Notes under the pieces: model-generated
Databases searched by the model: none
What the model saw: only the letters and a program-made list of their open reading frames with translations
Told to the model about the DNA's origin: nothing
Made by a program: the position numbers and the translations under genes
Source: Nitrospirota bacterium
GTDB taxonomy: Bacteria; Nitrospirota; JACRHL01
DNA length: 51,219 nt
Assembly: GCA_016212085.1 (NCBI GenBank)
Contig: JACRHL010000013.1
Span: forward strand, 1-51,219
Direction: 5' to 3'
Part shown: positions 17,103 through 25,886 of the stretch, piece by piece
Numbering within the stretch: the first letter of the stretch is position 1
Layout: each line of letters begins with the position of its first letter

Positions 17103-17816
17103 ATGACCGCCATCCCCCCCGCCGGGCGCATCATCTACGCCCTTGACGTGCCCGACCTGGCCGCCGCACGCGCGCAGGTGGCGTTGCTGGCCGGGCACGT
17201 GGGGGTGTTCAAGGTGGGGCTCGAGCTGTTCGTGAGGGAGGGGCCGGGCGTGGTGCGCATGGTGCACGACGCCGGCTGCGCGGTGTTCCTGGACCTGAAG
17301 CTGCACGACATCCCGGCCACCACCACCGCCGCCATCCGCTCCGCCGCCGCCCTGGGCACGCGCTTCTTGACCGTGCACGCCGAGGCGCTGGCGGGCATGC
17401 CCGTCAAGATGGGCGAGATCGCCCCCGGCCTGGCGGTGCTGGCGGTGACCGCCCTCACCAGCCTGGACCGGGCGGCGCTTTCCGCCATGGGCTACAAGGC
17501 GGCCCTGTGCGACCCGGCGCGGCTGGTGCTGAAGCGCGCGCGCATGGCCTTCGAGGCGGGCTGCGCCGGTGTGGTGTGCTCCGCCCACGAGGCGCGCCGG
17601 GTGCGCGCGGAGTATGGCCCCGGCTTCATCATCGTCACCCCCGGCATCCGTCCCGCCGACGTTTCGACGGACGACCAGGCGCGGGTGGCCACCCCCGCCC
17701 AGGCCGTGCTGGACGGCGCCGACTACCTGGTGATCGGCCGCCCCATCCGCAACGCGCCCGACCCGGTGGCGGCCGCCGCCGCCATCGCCGCCGGGATCGC
17801 CGCCGCCCTGGGTTAG
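17103..17816 (+). CDS. pyrF: Orotidine 5'-phosphate decarboxylase
   Basis: Last step of UMP synthesis, converting OMP to UMP. The 237-residue barrel shows the catalytic signature D64-x-K66-x-x-D69 in [13 protein letters not shown], the substrate residues D15 (ALDV) and K37 (FKVG), and the phosphate-binding end (VTPGIRP and YLVIGRPI). AGGAGGT at 17092-17098 is 4 bases from the ATG. Length and domain order are normal for bacterial PyrF. It is transcribed away from copA with a 102-base spacer. Confidence 0.97.
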   Translation: MTAIPPAGRIIYALDVPDLAAARAQVALLAGHVGVFKVGLELFVREGPGVVRMVHDAGCAVFLDLKLHDIPATTTAAIRSAAALGTRFLTVHAEALAGMPVKMGEIAPGLAVLAVTALTSLDRAALSAMGYKAALCDPARLVLKRARMAFEAGCAGVVCSAHEARRVRAEYGPGFIIVTPGIRPADVSTDDQARVATPAQAVLDGADYLVIGRPIRNAPDPVAAAAAIAAGIAAALG

Positions 17817-17989
17817 CGGCCGCCACCTATCGGGCAGTTTTTTTCCCTGGATGGGGTGGGCGGGGTGTCTCCGCCACCCCCGCACCGGTGGTTTTCAGCG
17901 CGTAAAGTAATTTAATAACAACGAGTTGGATTCGTCATCCCGCGCCGGGTACGGTTGTTGCACAAAATCGGGTCAGATTGACGACCGTC
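17817..17989. other. Spacer between pyrF and the riboswitch
   Basis: A short AT-rich patch (17905-17945, including GTAAAGTAATTTAATAAC) stands out in the GC-rich surroundings and probably holds the promoter for the riboswitch transcript. A GC-rich hairpin (17852-17881) follows a T-run just past pyrF. No gene is seen. Confidence 0.45.
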
Positions 17990-18079
17990 GAGGTATGTCT
18001 GTCCAAGGGCAAACCGTCCGCGAGGGCGGGGCGCAAAGGCACCGGGTCTCCAGCGTGTGTGGGAGACGGCCGGCCTGCC
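17990..18079 (+). promoter_or_regulatory. Cyclic di-GMP-I (GEMM) riboswitch aptamer
   Basis: The sequence follows the GEMM-I plan. AGGGCAAACC (18006-18015) opens a first hairpin, CCGUCC paired with GGGCGG and capped by the GNRA tetraloop GCGA (18020-18023). Next comes the conserved GCGCAAAGG block. A second hairpin follows, made of CCGG + GUCUCC paired with GGAGAC + CCGG (18042-18073), with a two-base G asymmetry where the tetraloop receptor is expected. The aptamer closes with GGCCGGCCUGCC, comparable to the family 3' consensus AGCCGGGUUGCC. The block after GCAAAG departs from consensus (GGCACC rather than GCCAC). It is 29 bases ahead of a small gene. A covariance-model search was not possible here. 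Confidence 0.75.
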
Positions 18080-18107
18080 AGCAGCCTCCGTAACCGGAGC
18101 TGTTCCC
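18080..18107 (+). promoter_or_regulatory. Ribosome-site-sequestering hairpin (riboswitch expression platform)
   Basis: CAG + CTCCG (18082-18090) pairs with CGGAG + CTG (18095-18102) around the loop TAAC. The paired strand contains the GGAG ribosome site (18096-18099), which is 8 bases before the ATG at 18108. This would make the control translational. Whether c-di-GMP turns it on or off cannot be told from sequence. Confidence 0.6.
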
Positions 18108-18245
18108 ATGCGCGAGAGGCAATCCGCTTCCGTTCAATTCCTGGTGGGCGTGCTGACCAAGGCGCGCCTGATCCTCATCTTCATGGTGCTGGCCGTCATG
18201 TGGCTGATCTGGACGGACCGGTACACCCGCGGCCTGCTGGGGTAA
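18108..18245 (+). CDS. Riboswitch-controlled membrane microprotein 1 (45 aa)
   Basis: A 45-residue protein, MRERQSASVQFL..., with a short charged N-terminus, one strong membrane helix (about residues 19-35, LILIFMVLAVMWLIW) and a charged tail DRYTRGLLG. I do not recognise a family. Evidence that it is real is the GGAG ribosome site 8 bases upstream, the riboswitch directly in front, the clean hydrophobic profile and the 3-base gap to a second small membrane gene. The basic N-terminus suggests that end stays in the cytoplasm. An upstream GTG/ATG in frame at 18057 lies inside the aptamer and is not plausible. Confidence 0.72.
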   Translation: MRERQSASVQFLVGVLTKARLILIFMVLAVMWLIWTDRYTRGLLG

Positions 18246-18248
18246 CCC

Positions 18249-18389
18249 ATGCGCGGGGCCATCATGGTGTCGGCGTTCTGGGCGAGCTTTCTGGCGACCT
18301 CGGCCCTGGTGTTCGCCGGCACCTATCTGGCGCCGCCGTGGCTGCGCTGGGTGATGGGGCTGCCGGGGGTGATCGCCGCCACGTTCTGA
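18249..18389 (+). CDS. Riboswitch-controlled membrane microprotein 2 (46 aa)
   Basis: A 46-residue hydrophobic protein with a first membrane helix (about 6-27, [20 protein letters not shown]), a turn with PPWLRW and a second short hydrophobic stretch (GLPGVIAAT). No family is recognised. It starts 3 bases after the stop of microprotein 1, so translation is probably coupled; its own ribosome site is poor. ATG 18264 is an in-frame alternative. The pair may form a small membrane complex, which is inference. It ends 28 bases before the convergent terB-like gene. Confidence 0.62.
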   Translation: MRGAIMVSAFWASFLATSALVFAGTYLAPPWLRWVMGLPGVIAATF

Positions 18390-18417
18390 GCGGCCCCGCC
18401 GCTCCCGACCGGTTGCG

Positions 18418-18900
18418 TTAAAGCCCGCCCTTGTGCAGCGCGGCGGCGCGCACGCGCAGCTTGGCGTCGATGAAGTCCTTGTGGGGCACGTGGATGAGGC
18501 CGGAGATGCGCCGCACCAGGGCCTCCTCGTGCTGCTCCAGCACCCGGTCGGCGAACACCACCCGCCACAGCAGCTCGATCACCCGGATCTTGTGCTCCCG
18601 GTCGAAGCCCTTGTCGATGAGGTGGGTGAACTCGAACAGGGAGGTGGCCTGCCGTGCCTCCTGCTCCGCCAGGGCCACCAGCTCGTCCGCCTCCGCGTGG
18701 CCGAGCCCGAACTTGTCGCGCATGGCGGCCAGGGCCGTGGCGCGTTCGGCGTCGGTCACGGTGCTGTCGGCGCGCATCACCTCGATGAGCAGGGCGGCGG
18801 TGGCCAGGCGCAGGGCATGGCCGGTGGCCTCGCGGTCGGTGATCGCCTCCGAGGCGGGGCGGATGTTGCTGTCGAAGAAGCGCTGGATGGCCTTCAGCAT
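18418..18900 (-). CDS. TerB-family protein
   Basis: A 160-residue, mostly helical protein of the TerB (tellurite-resistance-associated, COG4103-like) family. The core has acidic helix pairs such as [17 protein letters not shown] and [16 protein letters not shown], the repeated D-x-x-x-x-x-x-E pattern that binds metal in TerB proteins. The start ATG 18900 has GGGAG 5 bases upstream. No other ter genes are near, so a link to tellurite is not supported; stand-alone members have no fixed role. It is divergent from the luxR-type regulator with a 138-base shared spacer and convergent with the microproteins. Confidence 0.8.
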   Translation of the reverse strand: MLKAIQRFFDSNIRPASEAITDREATGHALRLATAALLIEVMRADSTVTDAERATALAAMRDKFGLGHAEADELVALAEQEARQATSLFEFTHLIDKGFDREHKIRVIELLWRVVFADRVLEQHEEALVRRISGLIHVPHKDFIDAKLRVRAAALHKGGL

Positions 18901-19038
18901 CGGGTCTCCCTTCGGGTCGGGTTTTTCCGGACATCTTGGCGCACGGGGCCCCGGTTGTCGAGGTGCGCGGCGCTCAAGTTTTTGGTCCGGGATGGCGATG
19001 AGACAGGCATCACACGCGATCTCCCGAGAGGCGGAACG

Positions 19039-19617
19039 ATGCCCCGAAAGCCGGCCGACCCGTTGGCCATCGTCAAGAAACGCCAGCTCCCCGGCGTGGT
19101 GGTGCTGGACCTGGCGCTCAACGTCCTGGCGGTCAACGGCCAGGCCGCCCAGCGCGTGATGCCGGACTGGATGGGGCAACACGGCGAGGTGATCGCCAAC
19201 CCCCTGCGCGGCGACGTGGTGCGCCTGGCCAGGCGGGTCATCGAGGAGAGCCTGGCGGACCCGCATGTGACCGACTGGGCCGCCGTGCACCTGGATGGCG
19301 ACAGCGTCTACGGCCTGAAGGCCGAGTTCATTTCCCCCCCCGGCTCCATGGGGGCCGACCGGCTGGTGCTGGTGCACGTGGACACGGTGAGCCTGAAGCG
19401 CGAGATCGACTTCGACGGCGTGCGCCGCCGCTGGGGCGTGAGCCGCCGCGAGCAGGACGTGCTGCGCCTGCTCTACTACGGCAAGAGCAACCGCGAGATC
19501 GCCGAACTGCTGTTCATCTCCGAATACACCGTCAAGGACCACATCAAGGCCATCATGGCCAAGATGTCCGCCGGCAACCGCGCCGAGATCGTCTACAAAC
19601 TCACCACCACGGCCTAG
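19039..19617 (+). CDS. LuxR-type transcriptional regulator with PAS-like N-terminus
   Basis: DNA-binding regulator of 192 residues. The C-terminal helix-turn-helix (about 134-188) is typical: [32 protein letters not shown] and an IMAKM recognition-helix end. The N-terminal 120 residues ([22 protein letters not shown]...) read like a small PAS-type sensor rather than a phospho-receiver, since no DD/D/K pocket is visible. ATG 19039 has GAGGCGGA upstream. It is divergent from the terB-like gene, so it may regulate it; targets are otherwise unknown. Downstream is a tandem-repeat spacer. Confidence 0.88.
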   Translation: MPRKPADPLAIVKKRQLPGVVVLDLALNVLAVNGQAAQRVMPDWMGQHGEVIANPLRGDVVRLARRVIEESLADPHVTDWAAVHLDGDSVYGLKAEFISPPGSMGADRLVLVHVDTVSLKREIDFDGVRRRWGVSRREQDVLRLLYYGKSNREIAELLFISEYTVKDHIKAIMAKMSAGNRAEIVYKLTTTA

Positions 19618-19923
19618 CCGGCCGGGCATAACCGGGCGGACCGCCGGCGGTGGCGGGGTGGGATCAGGCCACCGCGCGGCCGGCGCCCCTTGGGCGGGGG
19701 CGCGGGCGGCTCCAGAAAAAACCGGACCTGGCCGGCCGGGCATAACCGGGCGGATCGCCGGCGGTGGCGGGGTGGGATCAGGCCACCGCGCGGCCGGCGC
19801 CCCTTGGGTGGGGGCGCGGGCGGCTCCAGAAAAAACCGGACCTGGCCGGCCGGGCATAACCGGGCGGACCGCCGGCGGTGGCGGGGTGGGATCAGGCCAC
19901 CGCGCGGCCGGCGCCCCTTGGGT
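19618..19923. repeat. Tandem repeat, 114-bp unit, about 2.7 copies
   Basis: Units begin at 19618, 19732 and 19846 with CCGGCCGGGCATAACCGGGC and are nearly identical; only a few single-base changes are seen (for example GGACCGCC / GGATCGCC and TTGGGCGGG / TTGGGTGGG). The third breaks off after about 78 bases. The unit contains CCAGAAAAAACCGG and several GC-rich inverted stretches. Because 114 is 38 codons, all frames repeat in register, which gives misleading open frames on both strands. It lies between convergent luxR-type and der genes. Confidence 0.92.
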
Positions 19924-19935
19924 GGCGCGCACCTC

Positions 19936-19965
19936 GCAAAATACAACCGGGCCGAATCCGGCCCC
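19936..19965 (-). terminator. Probable intrinsic terminator of der
   Basis: On the minus strand the hairpin GGGCCGG-ATT-CGGCCC (19965-19949) is followed by TTGTATTTTG. It lies about 40 bases beyond the der stop. Confidence 0.5.
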
Positions 19966-20007
19966 GGAGGCAGGCGGGGGCACGGCGGCGGGCGCCCGCC
20001 GGGGCCG

Positions 20008-21387
20008 TCAGGTGCGCTTTTCCTTGCTGCGGTGGCGCACGCTGATGGCGAGCGGGGTGCCCACGAAGTCGTAGGCGGCGCGCAGGCCGTTTTCCAGATA
20101 GCGCAGGTAGGGCTCCTGGATGCCGCCCGGCATGTTGGTGAACAGCACGAAGCGAGGCGGCGCCACACCCGCCTGGGTGGCGTAGTAGATGCGCACCCGG
20201 CGGTTCTTGTGGAGGGGCGGCTCCTGGCGCGCCACCAGTTGCTCGATGGTGCGGTTCAGCTCGGCGGTGGGGATGCGCCGGCGGAACGCGGCGGCCACCG
20301 CGTCGATGCGCGGGAACAGCTTGCTCAGGTTGAAGCCGGACAGGCCGGACAGGAACATGGTGGGGGCGAAGGTGAGGAACGGGAACAGCCGGTCCAGCTC
20401 GCGCTTGATGCGGGCGCGGGTGTCGTCGTCGCCCTTGTGCAGGTCCCACTTGTTGAAGGCGATGATGCAGCCGCGCCGGGCCTGGATGATCTGCCCGGAG
20501 ATCTTGGTGTCCTGCTCGGTGATGCCCTCGGTGGCGTCGAGCAGCAGCACGGCCACCTCGGCCCGGTCCAGCCCCTGCATGGTGCGGCCCACGCTGGCGC
20601 GCTCCACCCCCCTGCCGATCTTGCCCCGGCGGCGGATGCCCGCGGTGTCGATGAACAGATAGGGCCGGCCCTGGTAGGTGAGCAGGGAGTCGATGGCGTC
20701 GCGGGTGGTGCCCGGCACGTCGCTCACGATCAGCCGGTCCTCCCCCAGCAGCCGGTTGATCAGGGTGGACTTGCCCACGTTGGGGCGGCCCAGCACCGCC
20801 ACCCGTATGGTGGCTTCCACCTCCGCTTCCACCTCCGCCTCCTCCCCTGCCTCGGGCTCGATGGCCGTTTCCGAGGGGCCGAGGGCGGCGAGCAGGTGGT
20901 CGTACAGGTCGTCCAGGCCGCGGCTGTGCTCGGCGGAGATGGGGATGACCGTGTCGAGCCCCAGGGCGCAGGCCTCCATGGCCACGTGGTCCAGGTGCTC
21001 GGTGTCGGCCTTGTTGACCAGGTGGATCACCGGGCCCCGGTAGCGGCGCAGCAGGGCGGCCATCTCCTGGTCGGCGGGGGTCACGCCGTCGCGGGCGTCG
21101 GTGAGGAACAGCACCGCCGCCGCCTCGTCCAGGATGCGCAGCGCCTGGTCGCCCACCAGGCGCCCCATGTGGTCCGCGTCGACCACGTCCACGCCGCCGG
21201 TGTCGACCAGGGTGAAGTGCAGGCGGCCCCAGCGCAGTTCCAGGTAGTGGCGGTCGCGGGTCACCCCCGGCGTGTCCATGACGATGGCCACGCGCCGCCC
21301 GATGAGGCGGTTGAACAGGGTGGACTTGCCCACGTTGGGCCGGCCGACGATGGCCACCACGGGCAGCTTGGCGGGAGAGGGGCGCAT
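20008..21387 (-). CDS. der: Ribosome biogenesis GTPase Der
   Basis: Essential double-GTPase that helps assemble the 50S subunit. The 459-residue protein carries two G domains, each with the P-loop GRPNVGKSTL (about residues 15-24 and again near 195), DTPG/DTGG and DTAGIRR switch motifs, NKAD and NKWD specificity motifs, and a C-terminal KH-like domain (TPLAISVRHRSKEK). A short Glu-rich linker (EPEAGEEAEVEAEVEA) joins the two G domains. ATG 21387 fits the family start. It is divergent from leuS. Confidence 0.97.
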   Translation of the reverse strand: MRPSPAKLPVVAIVGRPNVGKSTLFNRLIGRRVAIVMDTPGVTRDRHYLELRWGRLHFTLVDTGGVDVVDADHMGRLVGDQALRILDEAAAVLFLTDARDGVTPADQEMAALLRRYRGPVIHLVNKADTEHLDHVAMEACALGLDTVIPISAEHSRGLDDLYDHLLAALGPSETAIEPEAGEEAEVEAEVEATIRVAVLGRPNVGKSTLINRLLGEDRLIVSDVPGTTRDAIDSLLTYQGRPYLFIDTAGIRRRGKIGRGVERASVGRTMQGLDRAEVAVLLLDATEGITEQDTKISGQIIQARRGCIIAFNKWDLHKGDDDTRARIKRELDRLFPFLTFAPTMFLSGLSGFNLSKLFPRIDAVAAAFRRRIPTAELNRTIEQLVARQEPPLHKNRRVRIYYATQAGVAPPRFVLFTNMPGGIQEPYLRYLENGLRAAYDFVGTPLAISVRHRSKEKRT

Positions 21388-21598
21388 GGGTTCCGAATCG
21401 GCTGAGGGGAAAGGCCAAACCGTAGCACGAAGGCCCCTTTCCCCACAATCCGGCCGCGCCCTCCGGGGGGCGGGATGCGGCGCGCGCGCGGGCCCATCTC
21501 CTTGAAGCGGCGGGGCCCGCCGTGCTAGATTCGGGCCGGCCGCCCCGTGCCGGTTCGGGGGTGGCCGGTGCTCTTTTTTCCGCCGTTTCCTGGTATCC

Positions 21599-24079
21599 GT
21601 GACCCCCTATCAGCCCCATCAGATCGAAGCCAAGTGGCAGGCCCGCTGGCAGGAGACCCGCGCCTTCGCCGTGGGTGCCGGCGACGACCGCCCCACCTTC
21701 TACTGCCTCGAGATGTTCCCCTACCCCTCGGGCAAGATCCACATGGGGCACGTGCGCAACTACGCCATCGGCGACGTGATCGCCCGCTACAAGCGCATGC
21801 GCGGCTTTGCGGTGCTGCACCCCATGGGGTGGGACGCCTTCGGCCTGCCGGCGGAGAACGCCGCCATCAAGCACAAGCTCGCGCCGGACGTGTGGACCCG
21901 CGCCAACATCGCCGACATGCGCGGCCAGCTTGGCAGGCTCGGCCTCAGCTACGACTGGGGGCGCGAGGTGGCCACCTGCGACCCGGACTACTACCGCTGG
22001 AACCAGTGGCTGTTCCTGCGCCTGCTGAAAAAGGGCATCGCCTACCGCAAGAACGCCAAGGTGAACTGGTGCCAGGACTGCCACACGGTGCTCGCCAACG
22101 AGCAGGTGGTGGACGGCGCCTGCTGGCGCTGCGACAACCCGGTGCAGGCGCGCGAGCTGGAGCAGTGGTCGCTGCGCATCACCGACTATGCCCAGGAGCT
22201 GCTGGACGACCTGGACACCCTTTCCGAGTGGCCGGAGCGGGTGGTGGCCATGCAAAAAAACTGGATCGGCCGCTCCACCGGCGTGGAGATCGCCTTCGAC
22301 CTGGAGGGGGCCGAGGGGCCGCTCGCGGTCTATACCACCCGGCCCGACACGCTCATGGGCGTCACCTTCGTGTCCGTGGCGACCGACCATCCGGTGGCCA
22401 CGGCGGCGGCCAGGTCCAACCCGGAGCTGGCGCGCTTTGTCGAATCGTGTCGCGAGCACGCCGTGTCCGAGGCGGTGCTCGAGACCATGGAAAAGCGTGG
22501 CATGGACACGGGGGTGGTGGCCATCCACCCCCTCACCGGCGACAAGGTGCCCGTGTACGCCGCCAACTTCGTGCTGATGGGCTACGGCACCGGCGCGGTG
22601 ATGGCGGTGCCCGCCCACGACCAGCGCGACTTCGAGTTCGCGAAAAAATACGGACTGCCCATCCGCGTGGTGATCCAGCCGGACGGGGCGTCCCTGGACC
22701 CGGCCACCATGACCTTGGCCCACACGGGCCCCGGCGCCATGGTGAACTCCGGCGCCTTTTCGGGCCTGGCCAGCGAGCCGGGCCGGGAGGCGGTGGCCGA
22801 CGCCCTGGAACGGGCGGGCAGGGGCGTGCGCAAGGTGAACTTCCGCCTGCGCGACTGGGGCATCAGCCGCCAGCGCTACTGGGGCACCCCCATCCCGGTG
22901 GTGCATTGCGAACAGTGCGGCGTGGTGCCGGTGCCGGACGACCGGCTTCCGGTGCTGCTGCCCACGGGTGTGACCCTGCCGGAAACCGGCTCCTACCTGG
23001 CCCAGTCCCCGGCGTTTTACGAGACGACGTGCCCGAGTTGTTCCGCCCCGGCCCGGCGCGAAACCGACACCATGGACACGTTCATCGACTCGTCCTGGTA
23101 CTTCGCCCGCTATACCTGCCAGAACACCCCGCAAGGGGCGGCGAACATGGTGGACAGGGCCCTGGCCGACCGGTGGCTGCCGGTGGACCAGTACATCGGC
23201 GGCATCGAGCACGCCATCCTGCACCTGCTGTACGCGCGCTTCTTTACAAAACTGCTGCGCGACGAGGGGCTGACGGCGGTGAGCGAGCCGTTCAAGCGCC
23301 TGCTCACCCAGGGCATGGTCATCAAGGACGGCGCCAAGATGTCCAAGAGCAAGGGCAACGTGGTGGACCCGGAGGCGCTCATGGCGCGCTACGGCGCCGA
23401 CACGGCGCGCCTGTTCATGCTGTTCGCGGCGCCGCCGGAGCGCGACCTGGAGTGGTCCGATTCCGGGGTGGAAGGGGCGTTCCGCTTCATCCGCCGGGTG
23501 TGGGCGCTCATGGAGCGGGTGCCCGCGCCGGGCGCCGTTCCCGCCGATCTGGCGGGCGACCTGCCCGACGCCTGCAAGGCCCTGCGCCGGACCACCCACC
23601 GGACCATCGCCAAGGTGACCGACGACATCGAGCGCAGCTACCAGTTCAACACCGCCATCGCCGCCCAGATGGAGCTGGTGAACGCCATGGCGGCGTTCTC
23701 CGCCGATTGGGCCGAAGGCGCGCCGGACGCCCCCCGGGGCGCCGTGTACCGGGAGGCCGCGGAGGCACTGCTGGCGCTGCTCTGCCCGTTCGCCCCGCAC
23801 GTGGCCGAGGAGCTGTGGGAGCGCATCGGCGGCCAGGGGCTGGTGGGGGCGCGGCCGTGGCCGGAGGCGGACGCGGCGTGGCTGGTGTCGGACATGGTCA
23901 CCGTGGTGGTGCAGGTGAACGGCAAGCTGCGCGACAAGCTGGAGCTGCCCGTGGACGCGGACGAGGCCGCCGCCAGGGCCGCCGCCCTCGCCAGCGACAA
24001 GGTGCTTCCGTTCCTGGAGGGCAAGGCGCCCCGGCGGGTGATCTACGTGCCGGGCCGCCTGATCAACGTGGTGGTGTAG
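21599..24079 (+). CDS. leuS: Leucyl-tRNA synthetase
   Basis: Charges tRNA-Leu. The 826-residue class-I synthetase has the HIGH-type motif HMGH at 48-51 ([14 protein letters not shown]), an editing domain, and KMSKS near residue 580 ([15 protein letters not shown]). The C-terminal tRNA-binding end is [16 protein letters not shown]. The only suitable start is GTG 21599, giving [14 protein letters not shown] as in the family; its ribosome site is weak. Length is slightly below the usual 860. It begins a run leuS-lptE-holA with gaps of 4 and -4 bases, an arrangement known from many proteobacteria. Confidence 0.98.
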   Translation: MTPYQPHQIEAKWQARWQETRAFAVGAGDDRPTFYCLEMFPYPSGKIHMGHVRNYAIGDVIARYKRMRGFAVLHPMGWDAFGLPAENAAIKHKLAPDVWTRANIADMRGQLGRLGLSYDWGREVATCDPDYYRWNQWLFLRLLKKGIAYRKNAKVNWCQDCHTVLANEQVVDGACWRCDNPVQARELEQWSLRITDYAQELLDDLDTLSEWPERVVAMQKNWIGRSTGVEIAFDLEGAEGPLAVYTTRPDTLMGVTFVSVATDHPVATAAARSNPELARFVESCREHAVSEAVLETMEKRGMDTGVVAIHPLTGDKVPVYAANFVLMGYGTGAVMAVPAHDQRDFEFAKKYGLPIRVVIQPDGASLDPATMTLAHTGPGAMVNSGAFSGLASEPGREAVADALERAGRGVRKVNFRLRDWGISRQRYWGTPIPVVHCEQCGVVPVPDDRLPVLLPTGVTLPETGSYLAQSPAFYETTCPSCSAPARRETDTMDTFIDSSWYFARYTCQNTPQGAANMVDRALADRWLPVDQYIGGIEHAILHLLYARFFTKLLRDEGLTAVSEPFKRLLTQGMVIKDGAKMSKSKGNVVDPEALMARYGADTARLFMLFAAPPERDLEWSDSGVEGAFRFIRRVWALMERVPAPGAVPADLAGDLPDACKALRRTTHRTIAKVTDDIERSYQFNTAIAAQMELVNAMAAFSADWAEGAPDAPRGAVYREAAEALLALLCPFAPHVAEELWERIGGQGLVGARPWPEADAAWLVSDMVTVVVQVNGKLRDKLELPVDADEAAARAAALASDKVLPFLEGKAPRRVIYVPGRLINVVV

Positions 24080-24083
24080 GGCG

Positions 24084-24611
24084 GTGCCACGCCGCACCCT
24101 GCTGCGTGCCGCCACCCTGCTGCTGGCGGCCGCGCTCGCCGGTTGCGCCGGCTACCGCTGGGTGGGCGACGCGGACGGCGCCCTGCCCGTCCACGGCGGA
24201 ACCGCCCGGTTGGCCGTGCCCCCGGTGATCAACGACACCGCCGAGCCGCTGCTGTCGGAACGCATCACGTCCACCTTGAGGTCGCGCCTCATCGCCGGGG
24301 GGGTGAACGTGGGCATGGGGGGCGAGCCGCGCCTGGTGGGGCGCGTGGTGCGTTTTGCCGACGACGTGCTGGCCTTCGGCGCCGACGGCCGGGCCAGCCA
24401 CCGGCGCATCGTGCTCACCGCCAGCGTGCGCCTGGAGCGGGGCGGCAAGGCCGAGTGGGAGGCGCCGGCCATGGTCAGCTCGGCGGTGTACACGGTGAGC
24501 GGCGACGCCACCATCAACCGCGACAACAAGGACCGCGCCGTGGCCGAGGCGGCGCTGGGGCTCTCGGAACAGATCCTGCTGGCCCTGGGCACCCTGGAGG
24601 CGGCGCCGTGA
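24084..24611 (+). CDS. lptE: LPS-assembly lipoprotein LptE-like
   Basis: Outer-membrane lipoprotein expected to plug the LptD barrel and deliver LPS to the surface. The 175-residue protein starts with a lipoprotein signal (MPRRTLLRAATLLLAAALAGC, lipobox LAGC with Cys21) followed by GYRW and the family pattern of PPVINDTAEPLLSERITSTL. Sequence similarity within LptE is low, so position between leuS and holA is important support. The start is GTG 24084, 4 bases after leuS. The end overlaps the holA start as GTGA. Confidence 0.82.
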   Translation: MPRRTLLRAATLLLAAALAGCAGYRWVGDADGALPVHGGTARLAVPPVINDTAEPLLSERITSTLRSRLIAGGVNVGMGGEPRLVGRVVRFADDVLAFGADGRASHRRIVLTASVRLERGGKAEWEAPAMVSSAVYTVSGDATINRDNKDRAVAEAALGLSEQILLALGTLEAAP

Positions 24612-25615
24612 GCGCGGCGGGGATCCCCCTCGATCCGCCGGCGCCCGTGTACCTGGTGCACGGCCCCGAGCAGCTGCTGCGCGATGAGGCGGTGGCCGCC
24701 ATCGTCGGCGCCGCCCTCGACCCGTCCCTGGCGGACTTCAACCATGACCGGTTCGAGGCGGGCCAGTGCCGCCCGGAGGAGGTGGTGGCCGCCGCCCAGA
24801 TGCTGCCGGTGATGGCGGCGTTGCGGGTGGTGGTGGTGCGCGGCGTGGAGCGCTTCAAGGCCGAGGCCCTGGCGCCGCTGGCCGCCTACGTGGCCGATCC
24901 CTCGCCCTCCACCTGCCTGGTGCTGGAGGGCGAGAAGGTGGACATGCGGCGCGCGCTGTTCGTCTCGGTGAAAAAGGTGGGGCAGGTGGTGGAGTGCAAG
25001 CCGCCCTACGACAACCAGCTGGTGCCGTGGATCATGGCGCGGGTGCGCGGCACGGGGCGCTCCATCAGCCCGGAGGCGGCGCAGTTCATGGCCAACTACA
25101 CCGGCGCCAACCTGGGGGCGCTGGCGGGGGAGCTGGAAAAGGCCGCCACCTACGCGGGCGGCGGTCCCATCGACCTGACGGCGGTATCGGAAACCGTGGG
25201 GGCGGGGCGGGTGCACACCGTGTTCGAGCTTACCGACGCCCTGGGCGACCGGCGCCCGGCGGCGGCGCTCAAGGCACTGGCCACCCTGCTCGATTCCGGC
25301 GAGGCGCCCCTGCGCGTGCAGGCGATCATCGTGCGCCACTACCGGCTGCTGTGGCGCGCCCACGAGGCGCGCCGGGCGGGCGCCGGCGACCTGGCGCGCA
25401 CCCTGGGGGTGGCGCCGTTCCTGGCCAAGAAGCTGACCGCCCAGGCGGGCCGCTATGGGGGGGACGAACTGGCCGGCTGCGTCCGCCGCTTCGCCCAGGT
25501 GGACCTGGACCTGAAGGGGGGCGCCCTGTCCCCCAGGCGGGCCCTGGAGGACGAGGTACTGGCGCTGACGCGCCGCGCCCCGGCCGGGGCGGGCCGGATC
25601 AGCTCAGGGCGTTGA
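24608..25615 (+). CDS. holA: DNA polymerase III delta subunit
   Basis: Clamp-loader subunit that opens the beta clamp. The 335-residue protein fits HolA: an N-terminal VYLVHGPEQLLRDEAVAAI (in place of FLLYGPE), DFNHDRFEAG, VVVVRGVERFKAEAL, and the helical collar with RHYRLLWRAHEA near the C-terminus. Start GTG 24608 overlaps the lptE stop (GTGA). Its last 17 bases overlap the 3' end of the convergent rpsT gene. Confidence 0.92.
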   Translation: MSAAGIPLDPPAPVYLVHGPEQLLRDEAVAAIVGAALDPSLADFNHDRFEAGQCRPEEVVAAAQMLPVMAALRVVVVRGVERFKAEALAPLAAYVADPSPSTCLVLEGEKVDMRRALFVSVKKVGQVVECKPPYDNQLVPWIMARVRGTGRSISPEAAQFMANYTGANLGALAGELEKAATYAGGGPIDLTAVSETVGAGRVHTVFELTDALGDRRPAAALKALATLLDSGEAPLRVQAIIVRHYRLLWRAHEARRAGAGDLARTLGVAPFLAKKLTAQAGRYGGDELAGCVRRFAQVDLDLKGGALSPRRALEDEVLALTRRAPAGAGRISSGR

Positions 25616-25862
25616 CCAGGTTGGTGAGGCGCGAAACCTTGCGGCCGGCGGTGTTCCGGTGCAACACGCCCTTGCCCGCGGCGCGGTCGATGGCCGAGGT
25701 GGCCTGGGTCAGGGCGGTGGCGGCGGAGGCCTTGTCGTTGCCCTGCACGGCGGTTTCCACCTTCTTGATGGCGGTGCGCAGGGTGGACATGATGCTGCGG
25801 TTGCGGGCCCGGCGAACGATGGCCTGGCGGGCGCGCTTTTCCGCTGAACGGTGATTAGCCAT
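25599..25862 (-). CDS. rpsT: 30S ribosomal protein S20
   Basis: Binds 16S rRNA during small-subunit assembly. The 87-residue basic helical protein is a full S20, from MANHRSAEKRARQA through STLRTAIKKVE to HRNTAGRKVSRLTNLVN. AAGGAAG lies about 9 bases before the ATG, followed by a T-run. It is convergent with holA, overlapping it by 17 bases, and divergent from murJ. Confidence 0.98.
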   Translation of the reverse strand: MANHRSAEKRARQAIVRRARNRSIMSTLRTAIKKVETAVQGNDKASAATALTQATSAIDRAAGKGVLHRNTAGRKVSRLTNLVNALS

Positions 25863-25886
25863 TAAAAAACTTCCTTACAAAACCGG

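Larger units (their letters stand above)
19618..20007. other. Convergent spacer between luxR-type gene and der
   Basis: A 390-base gap without a convincing gene. It is filled by the 114-bp tandem repeat, followed by a likely der terminator. Confidence 0.7.

Noticed and set aside
17852-17881. Terminator for pyrF
   Set aside because: The GC-rich hairpin is strong, but the T-run lies before it rather than after it on the plus strand.
18418-18900. Tellurite-resistance operon
   Set aside because: Only one TerB-like gene is present; no terC, terD or other partners are in the window.
19614-19983. Repetitive proline-rich protein frames over the 114-bp tandem repeat
   Set aside because: All frames repeat because the unit is 38 codons. 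No ribosome site or family similarity is visible.
19892-24115. 1,407-codon minus-strand open frame across leuS and der
   Set aside because: It is antisense to leuS with shadow composition (His/Gly/Arg/Val rich) and runs through der in the wrong frame. High GC3 removes stops.
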